A stretch of DNA of 64,000 bases from Puniceicoccaceae bacterium 5H (GTDB lineage Bacteria; Verrucomicrobiota; Verrucomicrobiia; Opitutales; Oceanipulchritudinaceae): assembly GCA_009772895.1 (NCBI GenBank), contig WOUP01000014.1, positions 33,028 through 97,027 of the forward strand. The letters are read 5' to 3'. The notes beneath the pieces were generated by a model that saw only the letters and a list, made by a program, of their open reading frames with translations, was not told the DNA's origin and did no database searches. Numbering within the stretch: the stretch's first letter is position 1; every line of letters begins with the position of its first letter. Both the position numbers and the translations under genes were made by a program. This document shows, one piece after another, positions 19,881 to 28,666 of the stretch.

Positions 19881-21620
19881 ATGCCAACGACCCTTCCCTA
19901 CGTTCCTGAGACCGCGCCGTTCAGCATCGAGCAGCGCGCCTGGCTCAACGGATTCCTCGCGGGCCTCTATTCGGAGAATCCCGCCGACGGCAGTGCGCAG
20001 GCCGACGCCGCGCCCCAGCAGACCCTGACCATCCTCTACGGCTCGCAGACCGGCAACGCCGAGGGCCTGGCCAAGCAGACGCGCAAGGCGGCCGAGAAGG
20101 CGGGTTACCAGGCCAAATCGGTCGAGATGGCCGAATACGACCCGCAGCAGCTGGCGGATGAGCAGACGGTCCTGATCATCACCAGCACCTACGGCGAGGG
20201 GGATCCGCCGGACAACGCGCGCAGCTTTTACGACTTCGTGCTGGCCGAAGACGCCCCGAAGCTCGACCACCTCAGCTTTGCCGTGCTCGCGCTGGGCGAC
20301 TCCAACTACGCGGACTTCTGTCAGACGGGCAAGGACTTCGACGCCCGCCTCGAAGCGCTCGGCGCCCACCGCATCATGGACCGCGTGGACTGCGATGTGG
20401 ACTACGACGAGCCCTACGAAGCCTGGCTGAAGGAAGTGCTGGAGCAGGCGCGGGACGAAAGCGCTGCCAGCGACGCCGCGAGCAGCGTCGACGATGCCGA
20501 GGAGGAAGACGACGAGCCGCAATACTCCAAGCGCAATCCCTTCATGGCCGAAGTGGTCGACAACCGCGTGCTCAACGGACCGGGTTCGGCCAAGGAAACC
20601 CGCCACGTTGCGTTTTCGCTCGAAGGCTCCGGCCTCGCATACACCCCGGGGGACGTCCTGGGCGTCTATCCGCGCAATTGTCCAGACGCCGTGGCCGAGC
20701 TGATCGAAGCCGCCGGCCTGCAGCCTTCCGATCCAGTGGAGGGCAAGACGCTGGCCGAGGTGCTCGAGACCGAGCGCGACATCACCCGCCTGACACTGCC
20801 GCTCGTGCAGACCTTGTCGGAGCGCTGCGAAAACGGCAGCCTGTCCGAACTCTGTGACGACGGGGAGACATTCGCCGCCTACGCCGACGGTCGCCAGTTG
20901 ATCGACCTCTTTGCCGACTACCAACCCAAGTTCGCCTCGGCGGAGGAACTCGTGCAGAGCCTGAAAAAGCTGCAGCCGCGCCTCTATTCGATCTCGTCCA
21001 GCCCGCTGGCCAGCCCCGGCGAAGTCCACTTGACCGTAGGCCGCGTGCGCTACGACACCCACGGGCGGGGGCGCAAGGGCGTCTGTTCGGATTACCTCGC
21101 CTGCTGCGAGGTGGGGAGCAAGGTGGGCGTCTACCTGCAGGCCAACGCGCACTTCAAGCTGCCGGAAAATCCGGAGACGCCCGTCATCATGATCGGGCCG
21201 GGCACCGGTATCGCGCCCTTCCGGGCCTTCCTGCACGACCGGCAGCAACGGGGCGACTCCGGGCGCAACTGGCTCTTTTTCGGCGATCAGAAGTCGGCGG
21301 CCGATTTCCTGTATGAGGAAGAGCTGGAAGGCTTCCGCAGCGAAGGGGTGCTGAGTCGCCTCAGCCTGGCCTTTTCCCGCGATACGGACCAGAAAGTCTA
21401 CGTGCAGCACCGCATGCTCGACGAGGCCGAGGAGCTCTACCGCTGGCTGGAAGACGGTGCCTATCTCTACGTCTGCGGTGACGCCTCGCGCATGGCCAAG
21501 GACGTCGATGCCGCGCTGCACCAACTGGTGGCTGAGCAAAAGGGGGTGGACGCCGAGGCCGCGGCGGCATACGTAGAGGGCCTGAAGCGCGAGAAGCGCT
21601 ATCTGCGCGATGTCTATTGA
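19881..21620 (+). CDS. CysJ-like NADPH flavoprotein, probable electron donor to NirA/NasA
   Basis: 579 aa, the domain order of CysJ/P450 reductase. FMN-binding flavodoxin (about 50-195; LYGSQTGNAEGLA, TSTYGEGDPPDNA, LALGDSNYADFC), an acidic linker (about 199-214), an FAD-binding domain (RLYSISSSPLA, GVCSDYLA), and the NADPH-binding end (MIGPGTGIAPFRAF, YVCGDASRMAKDVD). The N-terminus has FSIEQRAWLNGFLAG (14-28), shared with NirA. No cysI sulfite reductase haem subunit lies nearby, so service to nitrite reductase is more likely than to sulfite reductase. Confidence 0.88.
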   Translation: MPTTLPYVPETAPFSIEQRAWLNGFLAGLYSENPADGSAQADAAPQQTLTILYGSQTGNAEGLAKQTRKAAEKAGYQAKSVEMAEYDPQQLADEQTVLIITSTYGEGDPPDNARSFYDFVLAEDAPKLDHLSFAVLALGDSNYADFCQTGKDFDARLEALGAHRIMDRVDCDVDYDEPYEAWLKEVLEQARDESAASDAASSVDDAEEEDDEPQYSKRNPFMAEVVDNRVLNGPGSAKETRHVAFSLEGSGLAYTPGDVLGVYPRNCPDAVAELIEAAGLQPSDPVEGKTLAEVLETERDITRLTLPLVQTLSERCENGSLSELCDDGETFAAYADGRQLIDLFADYQPKFASAEELVQSLKKLQPRLYSISSSPLASPGEVHLTVGRVRYDTHGRGRKGVCSDYLACCEVGSKVGVYLQANAHFKLPENPETPVIMIGPGTGIAPFRAFLHDRQQRGDSGRNWLFFGDQKSAADFLYEEELEGFRSEGVLSRLSLAFSRDTDQKVYVQHRMLDEAEELYRWLEDGAYLYVCGDASRMAKDVDAALHQLVAEQKGVDAEAAAAYVEGLKREKRYLRDVY

Positions 21621-22134
21621 GCCAGCTCAGCCGCGTGTCGCCCAAATCGAGCATATCTGGATCTCGCCGGGCCACGACTTCAAGGGCCGCCACGGCAAAG
21701 GGCGGCTCCAGCACGGCGTCGTGCCGGTCGATGCGGTGGAATGCCACGCCGGGCGTGGGTTGGCGGGAGACCGCTATTACGATTACAAGCCTGACTTCAA
21801 GGGCCAGTTGACGCTCTTCGATGGTGCGGTGGCAGACGCCCTGCAGCGGGCCTTTGCACTCGAGACGCTCGATCCGGCCGCCTTTCGCCGCAACGTGATC
21901 GTGCGCGGGCTCGACCTCAACGCGCTGATCGGTCGGCGCTTTTGCCTGGGCGAAGTGGTGCTCGAGGGCAGCGAGGAATGTGCGCCCTGTTACTGGATGG
22001 ACGAGGCCATTGCTCCCGGCGCCTTCGCGTGGCTGAAGGGCAGGGGAGGCCTGCGCTGCCGCATCCGCCAGAGCGGCTGGCTGCGGCGCGGTGCCGTGCC
22101 TTTCGCTGATAACGTTCAGGTACCCGGGATGTAG
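21610..22134 (+). CDS. MOSC-domain protein
   Basis: 174 aa. The core GRGLAGDRYYDYKPDFKGQL block and the conserved-cysteine segment GSEECAPCYWM are typical of MOSC (Moco sulfurase C-terminal-like) proteins, which handle Moco or sulfur. The start overlaps the end of the flavoprotein gene by 11 bases. Last gene of the nitrate operon; a role in cofactor handling for NasA is inference. Confidence 0.82.
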   Translation: MSIEPAQPRVAQIEHIWISPGHDFKGRHGKGRLQHGVVPVDAVECHAGRGLAGDRYYDYKPDFKGQLTLFDGAVADALQRAFALETLDPAAFRRNVIVRGLDLNALIGRRFCLGEVVLEGSEECAPCYWMDEAIAPGAFAWLKGRGGLRCRIRQSGWLRRGAVPFADNVQVPGM

Positions 22135-22620
22135 CGAGTGAGTTCCCACCATGCGCCGTGGTCACGCGGTTTGGGGGTTCCCGGGCTGGGGGGCAGTGCC
22201 GCCGGTGGGGCGTTTCTGAAGGATGCTTGTTTGGTTAAGGGGGCACAAAACTTAGTATTAACACACGTCTCCCTGTTTAGGGGCTGCTCTCGAGTCGGAT
22301 TGTTCGTGTAGGATCAAGTGCAGGGCCATAGACGGTCTTTGTCGGGGGCGGAGAATCAGTAGCAAATATTGAACGTTTCATCTGTTCAACTAATCGCGTT
22401 TGATTAAAAAGGGTTCTGTTGTTATGTAAGTAATTGATAATTAGAGCACAAAAGCGATGCTGATGTGGGATGTGTATAGAGGTGAAATCCTTAATAACGC
22501 CCTGAAATTAGCACTATGTTTACATTTGGTGTGGCTGGCTAATCGTTCGGGGCAGCTTGACATTGTTCGTGGGCGAATGTTTCTTGAGGCCCTTCTGATC
22601 CCGCAGCATCAGACCTTTGC
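22135..22620. other. 486-bp intergenic region, AT-richer than its surroundings
   Basis: No open reading frame of note and no tRNA-like fold recognised. It holds an inverted repeat and a promoter-like pair (see the 22369-22428 entry) and marks the boundary between the nitrate operon and the osmoprotection module. The right half is visibly AT-richer than the genes on both sides. Confidence 0.7.
22369..22428 (+). promoter_or_regulatory. palindromic operator plus sigma-70-like promoter upstream of the marR-type gene
   Basis: TTGAAC (22369-22374), 9-base spacer, GTTCAA (22384-22389) is a perfect inverted repeat of MarR-operator size. Just downstream TTGATT (22400-22405), 17 bases, TATGTA (22423-22428) resembles a -35/-10 pair. 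The layout suggests autoregulation of the MarR-type gene, with a leader of about 190 bases. Confidence 0.45.
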
Positions 22621-23205
22621 ATGACCACAGCTTTCCCTAATCCAGTTGAAAAAATCTCAGCACAACCAGCAGAGCAGGATGATTCTTATCAGTTGCGTAT
22701 CCTGCGTGCGGTTCGGCGGATCGTCCGTTCTGTCGACGTCCATTCTCGACGGCTGACGGGGTTGGCTGGTGTGACGGTGCCTCAGCTGCTCTGCCTGCTG
22801 AGCATCAAGGAAAGTGGTTCCCTTTCGGTGCGTGATCTGGCCCGAAAAGTGGAATTGAGCCCTAGCGTGGTCGTGGGCATCGTGGACCGTCTGGAAGCCA
22901 ATGGCTACCTCACGCGGACGCGTTCCCAGCGCGACCGTCGCAAGATGGACCTGGAGTTGACCGAGGCTGGTCTGCAACTGATCCGGAACACCCCCTCACC
23001 CCTGCACGAGCGTTTACAGGCGGGGTTGAAGAACATCTCTCAACTCGAACGGGCGACCATCGCTCTCTCGCTCGAGCGCATTCTCGAGCTGCTGGAACCT
23101 GTCGCATCCTTACCGACTCGGGATGAATCGGCCTTTTTTATCGAGCCGATCACCCAGATGTCTCTGAGCACGTCGCCGGAGGAGCGTCCTCCCGCTACGC
23201 ACTAG
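22621..23205 (+). CDS. MarR-family regulator, probably of glycine betaine/osmoprotectant uptake
   Basis: 194 aa. The winged HTH is centred on residues 49-103: TVPQLLCLLSIKESGSLSVR, DLARKVELSPSVVVGIVDRL, and a wing with RSQRDRRK. The C-terminal 35 residues beyond the MarR fold are unusual. It precedes a porin gene and proVWX. MarR proteins of the CosR/EctR type repress compatible-solute uptake genes in other bacteria, so this role is likely here by analogy and position. Confidence 0.82.
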   Translation: MTTAFPNPVEKISAQPAEQDDSYQLRILRAVRRIVRSVDVHSRRLTGLAGVTVPQLLCLLSIKESGSLSVRDLARKVELSPSVVVGIVDRLEANGYLTRTRSQRDRRKMDLELTEAGLQLIRNTPSPLHERLQAGLKNISQLERATIALSLERILELLEPVASLPTRDESAFFIEPITQMSLSTSPEERPPATH

Positions 23206-23330
23206 CTTAGTCCTAGGTCTTCCACCTTACCACCCTCCATACCATGGATGGCGGCACGGAGGAGCTATTTTTTCGCTGCCCTGGCGGTGCTGATCGCAGT
23301 CCGTGGGGCGGCCCTCAACCAATCATCCCA

Positions 23331-24734
23331 ATGATGAACGCTAACCAAACCAAAACCCAGACACGTTTCCTGCGCTGGACCATCGCAGGAGCTTGCTTGG
23401 CGGCATCCACCGTCCAGGGCCAGACGCAGCAAGAGCTGCAGTCGCGCGTGCAAGAGCTGGAGCAACAGCTCGCGCAGGCACGTCAGCAGCTTGCCACGGC
23501 CCAACAGGACACGCAGGTCGCCGAGCAGCGGGCGGAAGCTGCCGAAGCGCAACTGGATGCAGCCGATACCGGCGCCGACAAGATTACGCTCGGCCCCGTG
23601 ACCATCGGGGGTGCGATCCGCGCCAACTACATCCATGGCGACTACGACAGCGCCAACACTGGCGGCCCGTCGCGGGGTGGCAGTGACGGCGGCGATGTGG
23701 CTCTTGACACCTTCCGCATCAATGTCGGCCTGAACTACCAGAACTGGATCGGCGCACTCGAATACCGTTGGTACGAAGGCTACAACTTCCTGCACACCGG
23801 CTGGCTCGGCTACGACTTCGGCGATGCCGGCACCGTCAAGGTGGGCGTCGTGCGAGTTCCCTTCGGCCCCGGCCCCTACGGCGTCTCGCAGAGCTGGTTC
23901 TTCGACCAGCACTACTACGTCGGTCTCGCGGACGATATGGACCTTGGTGTGCGCTACACCAAGAGCATCGGGAACTTGACCCTCGATGCCGCCTACTACA
24001 TCTCCAGCGAAGGCCAGTGGAACGGCAACAGCCGCGACAGCGCCCGCTACAGCTACGATGTTGTGACGTGGGACGAAACCGTCTCCTCGGATGGCTCCGT
24101 GAACTACGGCGTCGAAGAAAACGGCTATGCTGAACGTCACCAGTTTAACCTGCGCGGCATCTACGCCTTCAGTGAGTGGGCTGTGCCTACGGACTTGGGT
24201 GTTTCGCTGCAGTATGGTAAGCTCGATGGCAAGAATGCGGACGACGGCGATCATTATGCCGCCTCCGTCCACATGAAAAACAAGTATGCCAACTTCACGC
24301 TTACCAGTCAGCTGAGTTACTATCTCTACGATATCAGCGCGAATAACCCGTGGGGCAGCGACGATCTGATCCCGATGGGCGCGTATGACTTCGCCTGGCC
24401 GGTCGCCTCTGAAGCCTGGATCCCCGCAGTCTCCCTCAGCTACTACTACGAGACCGGCATCTCCTGGTTGGACTCCATTACGCCCTACATCGAGTACAGC
24501 TCGATCATGAAGGCCGAAGACAGCTTCAACGACAGCGAGATGTTTATCGTGGGTGCAGCCTGGGCCCGCGGCGGCTGGTATATCTATACCGACCTCGCCT
24601 TCTCCAACGGCAACTACTTCGTGGGTGCCAACGGAGACGACTACAGCCTCGTCAACGGCGTAGGCGACTTCGGCGTGAACGGTAACGATGAGTGGGCCAC
24701 CCGCTTCAACATCAACTTCGGTTACTACTTCTAG
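23331..24734 (+). CDS. outer-membrane porin with N-terminal coiled coil
   Basis: 467 aa: a signal peptide (cleavage near VQGQ, about residue 30), then a Gln/Ala/Glu coiled coil (about 33-80; ELQSRVQELEQQLAQARQQL) like the periplasmic, peptidoglycan-reaching helices of SLH-less porins. A beta-rich barrel follows, ending in an aromatic residue (NFGYYF). The barrel has many WYEGYN/YYET aromatic girdles. It sits between the MarR gene and proVWX, with a terminator-like hairpin after it, so it probably supplies osmolytes across the outer membrane. Substrate unknown. Confidence 0.75.
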   Translation: MMNANQTKTQTRFLRWTIAGACLAASTVQGQTQQELQSRVQELEQQLAQARQQLATAQQDTQVAEQRAEAAEAQLDAADTGADKITLGPVTIGGAIRANYIHGDYDSANTGGPSRGGSDGGDVALDTFRINVGLNYQNWIGALEYRWYEGYNFLHTGWLGYDFGDAGTVKVGVVRVPFGPGPYGVSQSWFFDQHYYVGLADDMDLGVRYTKSIGNLTLDAAYYISSEGQWNGNSRDSARYSYDVVTWDETVSSDGSVNYGVEENGYAERHQFNLRGIYAFSEWAVPTDLGVSLQYGKLDGKNADDGDHYAASVHMKNKYANFTLTSQLSYYLYDISANNPWGSDDLIPMGAYDFAWPVASEAWIPAVSLSYYYETGISWLDSITPYIEYSSIMKAEDSFNDSEMFIVGAAWARGGWYIYTDLAFSNGNYFVGANGDDYSLVNGVGDFGVNGNDEWATRFNINFGYYF

Positions 24735-24750
24735 TAGCCTGTTTCCTTTC

Positions 24751-24791
24751 AGCCCGGCCGATCCGTCGGCCGGGCTGATCCCTTCTTTTTT
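24751..24791 (+). terminator. terminator or attenuator between porin and proV
   Basis: AGCCCGGCCGA (24751-24761), loop TCCG, TCGGCCGGGCT (24766-24776): an 11-bp perfect stem. The T-run (24786-24791) comes 9 bases later, so termination may be partial, which would set a high porin-to-transporter ratio. Confidence 0.7.
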
Positions 24792-24803
24792 AACACCTGC
24801 CAC

Positions 24804-26015
24804 ATGAGCGACACGATAATCGAAGTATCCAATCTCTATAAGATCTTCGGCAAGAAACCCAAGGAACGGGCCTTGCCGCTGGTGGAGCAGGGGCAAAGCA
24901 AAGCCGAGGTGCTCAAACGCACCGGCTGCACCGTCGGGATTAACGACGCTTCCTTCTCCATCAAGCGCCGGGAATTCTTTGTCATTATGGGCCTCTCCGG
25001 GTCCGGCAAATCGACGGTGATCCGCTGCCTCAACCGCCTGATCGAGCCCACTTCCGGCTCCGTGAAGATCGACGGAGAAGAAGTCACCCAACTCGACGCC
25101 GCACGCCTGCGTGAGGTTCGCCGCAAGAAGCTCGGTATGGTCTTCCAACGCTTCGGCCTGTTGCCCCACCGCACGGTGATCGACAACGTGGCCTTCGGGC
25201 TCGAGGTGCAGGAAGTCCCTAAGGAGGAACGCTACGAACAGGCGATGCAGGCCATCCGCACGGTCGGCCTCGAAGGGTATCAGGACAAGATGACCCAGGA
25301 GCTCTCCGGCGGGATGCAGCAACGCGTCGGCCTCGCCCGTGCATTGGCCAACGACCCCGAGATCCTGTTGATGGACGAGGCGTTTTCCGCGCTCGACCCC
25401 TTGATCCGGGTACAGCTGCAGGACGAACTGCTGGAGCTGCAGGCGCGCATGCACAAGACGATCGTCTTTATCACGCACGACCTCGACGAAGCGCTCAAGC
25501 TCGGCAGCCGCATCGCCATCATGAAAGACGGCGCCGTCGTGCAGGTGGGAACTCCGGAAGAGATCCTGACTCAGCCGGCCGACGATTACGTGAAGGCCTT
25601 CGTCGAAAACGTGGACCGCTCGAAGGTGCTCTCGGCCGGCACCATCATGAAAAAGACCGAAGTCATCTACGACACGGCCGGTCCCCACCAGGCGGCGCGC
25701 AAGATGCGCCAGCTCAACCTTTCCACGCTCATCGTCGTCAATCGCCAGCGCGAATACCTCGGCTACATCAAGATCGACGACGTGATCGAGCTCCGCAAGA
25801 AGGTGCCGGAAGAGCTGGACGAAGAGTCCCGCTATACCGTGCGTCCGATCATCAACAAAGACCTTTATACCGCGCACGAAGATACGCCCATCGCCGATCT
25901 GGTGCCCTACGCATCCACTTCGGCCCTGCCCATCGTGGTGCTCGATGAAAACGACACCAAGCTCATGGGCATCGTGACGCGCCCCGCCATCCTCGCTGGC
26001 ATCGCTGGAGACTAA
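24804..26015 (+). CDS. proV: glycine betaine/proline ABC transporter ATP-binding protein ProV
   Basis: 403 aa. Walker A GLSGSGKST, signature LSGGMQQR, Walker B ILLMDEAFSALDP, switch His in VFITHDLDEAL. The start VSNLYKIFGKKPKERA...GINDASFSIKRREFFV is typical of ProV/OpuAA. The C-terminal third has two CBS-like segments (about 275-400: TAGPHQAARKMRQLNLSTLI, IADLVPYASTSALPIVV), known in OpuA to sense ionic strength. First of three genes with proW and proX. Confidence 0.93.
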   Translation: MSDTIIEVSNLYKIFGKKPKERALPLVEQGQSKAEVLKRTGCTVGINDASFSIKRREFFVIMGLSGSGKSTVIRCLNRLIEPTSGSVKIDGEEVTQLDAARLREVRRKKLGMVFQRFGLLPHRTVIDNVAFGLEVQEVPKEERYEQAMQAIRTVGLEGYQDKMTQELSGGMQQRVGLARALANDPEILLMDEAFSALDPLIRVQLQDELLELQARMHKTIVFITHDLDEALKLGSRIAIMKDGAVVQVGTPEEILTQPADDYVKAFVENVDRSKVLSAGTIMKKTEVIYDTAGPHQAARKMRQLNLSTLIVVNRQREYLGYIKIDDVIELRKKVPEELDEESRYTVRPIINKDLYTAHEDTPIADLVPYASTSALPIVVLDENDTKLMGIVTRPAILAGIAGD

Positions 26016-26019
26016 GACC

Positions 26020-27561
26020 ATGCAAATACCTGTTGGAGAATATTTCGACGCCTTCATCACCTGGATCCTCAACCACGGCAAAGGCTTCTTTGACGTGTTG
26101 AGCAGCGTGCTCGGTTTCGTCATCGGCGTGCTGGAGAACATCCTGCTGCTGAATCACGCGCTCCTTTATCCCGCGGTCGTCTTTGCCCTCATTGTGCTCG
26201 TCTTCGTCGGCTTCGCCTTCAAGAAGCAGCTGGGCAAGGCCTCCTGGATCGTGGCGGCCGTCCTCATCGTCATCTTTGGCGTGGCCGAGGTCTTCCGCTA
26301 TCAGACCCTCGAGCGCAAATACACGCCGGAAGAGGCGCAGGCTCAGGTCGAGGCACTCGACCAGTTTTCGGCTGACCTGGAAGCGCAGGCGCCGGAGAAC
26401 TACGACAACGTCGTCAGCGCGCTCGAGCAGCTTCAGGACAGCATGCCGCAGGGTGACGGCGAAGCGTTGGAAGACGCGCGCCGCGAAGTGGGCAACTCCC
26501 TGCGCCGCATGGAACGCATGCGCCCCGGGCGTTTTGACAGCACGGCCGACGAGATCGAAGACGTGCTGACGGCTCTCGCACCTGTCGAGGGAGCCCCCGA
26601 GGACGCAGTGGAACAACTCCAGACGCTCGAGTCCCGCTTCCGCGCCTACAGCCTGATCGAAGAAACGCAGCGCATGAGCCGCACGCTGGGCCGCGTTGAC
26701 GAGCCCGAGCTGCGCATGAACGTCGTCAACGAACGCACCTACGACCGCTACAACGAATTGCTGGGCGTCGGCTCCGGGGTCTTCGAGCGAGACGGCCTGC
26801 CGGAAGATCTGCGCGAACGCCTCGACACGATCAGCTCGGACTTCAAGCAGCTCAACCCGCGCGTGCTCACCTGGTATCCCTGGGCCATCGTCATTGTCTT
26901 GATGACGCTGATGGCTGCGCGCTTCTCGAGTATCGGCCTGGGTATCTTTACGGCGCTCGGTATGTTGCTCGTCGTAAGCATGGGCCTCTGGTACGAGACG
27001 ATGGAATCGCTCGCGCTGGTCCTCGCCGCCACGTTCTTCGCGCTGTTGATCGGTATCCCTGCCGGTGTCCTGTCGGCCAAGAACAAAGGCGTCGACAGCG
27101 TCGTGCGCCCGATTCTCGACTTCATGCAGACCATGCCGGCCTTCGTCTACCTGATCCCGGCCGTGATGTTGTTTGGCCTCGGCAAGGTGCCCGCGCTGAT
27201 GGCGACCCTCATTTTTGCGATGCCCCCGGCCGTGCGTCTGACGAGCCTCGGTATCCGCCAGGTGCCGCACGAAGTGGTGGAAGCCGCCCAGGCCTTCGGT
27301 TCCACACCGTGGCAAATGCTGGTCAAGGCGCAGTTGCCCATCGCACTGCCCACCATCCTTGCCGGCCTCAACCAGACGATCATGCTCGCCCTCTCCATGG
27401 TGGTGATCGGCGGCATGATCGGTGCGGGCGGCCTCGGTGAGGTCGTGCTGCAAGGCATCACCCAATTGAAAATCGGCCTCGGTTTCGAAGGCGGTCTCGG
27501 CGTGGTCATCCTCGCCATCTTCCTCGACCGCCTCACCCAGGCCTTCGGCAAGAAACGATAA
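26020..27561 (+). CDS. proW: glycine betaine/proline ABC transporter permease ProW with large helical insert
   Basis: 513 aa, against roughly 280-350 for usual ProW. Two hydrophobic helices (about 47-67 and 73-92) are followed by about 190 charged, helix-prone residues (about 95-283: YTPEEAQAQVEALDQFSADL, DGEALEDARREVGNSLRRM and so on). The usual permease then resumes with WYPWAIVIVLMTLMAARFSS and MGLWYETMESLALVL. The core keeps FMQTMPAFVYLIPAVMLFG and the EAA-type coupling loop (VVEAAQAFGSTPWQMLVKAQLP). The insert is unlike the fused binding domain of some ProW proteins, because a separate ProX follows. Its role is unknown. Confidence 0.9.
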   Translation: MQIPVGEYFDAFITWILNHGKGFFDVLSSVLGFVIGVLENILLLNHALLYPAVVFALIVLVFVGFAFKKQLGKASWIVAAVLIVIFGVAEVFRYQTLERKYTPEEAQAQVEALDQFSADLEAQAPENYDNVVSALEQLQDSMPQGDGEALEDARREVGNSLRRMERMRPGRFDSTADEIEDVLTALAPVEGAPEDAVEQLQTLESRFRAYSLIEETQRMSRTLGRVDEPELRMNVVNERTYDRYNELLGVGSGVFERDGLPEDLRERLDTISSDFKQLNPRVLTWYPWAIVIVLMTLMAARFSSIGLGIFTALGMLLVVSMGLWYETMESLALVLAATFFALLIGIPAGVLSAKNKGVDSVVRPILDFMQTMPAFVYLIPAVMLFGLGKVPALMATLIFAMPPAVRLTSLGIRQVPHEVVEAAQAFGSTPWQMLVKAQLPIALPTILAGLNQTIMLALSMVVIGGMIGAGGLGEVVLQGITQLKIGLGFEGGLGVVILAIFLDRLTQAFGKKR

Positions 27562-27602
27562 ACCAACAATCTCTCATCCGTTAACAGAGAAAGATATACG
27601 TT

Positions 27603-28436
27603 ATGAAGAAACTCCTCCTCCTGCTCGCCACCGTGATTGGTTTTGGCAGCCAGGCGATGGCGCAAACCATCAAGATCGCCTACCCGAACTGGGCTGAAGG
27701 CGTCGCCATCACCCACCTGGTCGAAGCGATCCTCGAAGATCGCATGGGTTACGACGTGGAACTGACCATGGCCGACCCGGGCGCTATCTACGCCGCCGTG
27801 GCCCAGGGCCAGCAAGATGCTTTCCTGGACGGTTGGCTTCCGAACACCCACGAGCCCTACTGGGAAGAATACGGCGATGACCTCGTCGACCTCGGGCCGT
27901 TCTACGGCTACGGTGTGACCGGCCTCGTCGTTCCCACCTACATGGACGTCAACAGCATCGACGAGCTCAACGACATCGCCGACGAGCTTGACGGTGAGAT
28001 CATCGGCATCGGCACCGGCGCCGGCATCTACCGCAACACCAACAAGGCCATCGAAGAATACGGCCTGGACCTCAAGCAAGTCGCTTCGTCCGGCCCGGCC
28101 ATGACGGCTGCGCTGGCCGACGCCGTCCGTAACCACGAACCCATCGTGGTCACCGGCTGGAAGCCGCACTGGATGTTTGGTCGCTACGACCTCAAGGTGC
28201 TCGACGACCCCCGCGGCGTCTACCCGATCGACGGCCTCAAGAAGATCGTGCGCAAGGGCTTCCGCGAAGATTATCCGGATGCCGCCCAGTTCATCACCAA
28301 CTTCAACATGACCGAAGCCAGCCTGCTCGATCTGATGCTCGCCATCGACGATGCCGGCAACGACGACCCGTCTGAAGTGGTGCGTGACTGGATGACCCGC
28401 AACGAGCCGCTCATCGACAGCTGGATGCCCCGCTAA
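27603..28436 (+). CDS. proX: glycine betaine-binding protein ProX/OpuAC type
   Basis: 277 aa with a signal peptide (cleavage after AMAQ, about residue 20). The mature protein starts TIKIAYPNWAEGVAITHL. Trp residues expected in the aromatic cage are visible in LDGWLPNTHEPYW and TGWKPHWMF. It delivers betaine-type solutes to ProW. 41-base gap to proW; followed by a strong terminator. Confidence 0.9.
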   Translation: MKKLLLLLATVIGFGSQAMAQTIKIAYPNWAEGVAITHLVEAILEDRMGYDVELTMADPGAIYAAVAQGQQDAFLDGWLPNTHEPYWEEYGDDLVDLGPFYGYGVTGLVVPTYMDVNSIDELNDIADELDGEIIGIGTGAGIYRNTNKAIEEYGLDLKQVASSGPAMTAALADAVRNHEPIVVTGWKPHWMFGRYDLKVLDDPRGVYPIDGLKKIVRKGFREDYPDAAQFITNFNMTEASLLDLMLAIDDAGNDDPSEVVRDWMTRNEPLIDSWMPR

Positions 28437-28475
28437 GCCGATTTTTCGGCTGACGCCATCCGCGTCTTTTTCGGT

Positions 28476-28505
28476 AAAGCCCCGCATCTGCGGGGCTTTC
28501 TTTTT
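28476..28505 (+). terminator. rho-independent terminator of proVWX
   Basis: AAAGCCCCGCA (28476-28486) pairs with TGCGGGGCTTT (28489-28499), followed by CTTTTT. Ends the proVWX transcript. Confidence 0.93.
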
Positions 28506-28666
28506 ATCTGGTCATCCGGGTAATAAAACGCTGGCTCTTGCTGAAGAGAAAACTATATAACCCGTGTTTAAGCCTCTTCGCCCCTGATAGATCCCCCGCC
28601 CGTTGACCTGAAAGAGACTCCTTGCCCCCCCCCGGCGAACGCGATAGCTCCAACCCCAGTTTGCGC

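Noticed and set aside
19881..21620. Sulfite assimilation (CysJ plus siroheme reductase as CysI)
   Set aside because: The siroheme protein has NirA-type motifs and lies among nitrate transport and nitrate reductase genes; no cysH, cysD or cysN nearby.
23206..23330. Terminator with CCTCC/GGAGG arms between marR-type gene and porin
   Set aside because: Arms are short and the loop is long and unstable; not enough to call.
23265..26141. 958-codon open frame on the minus strand
   Set aside because: It lies opposite the porin and proV, which have clear domains, signal peptide and terminators; the minus frame only mirrors their codon bias.
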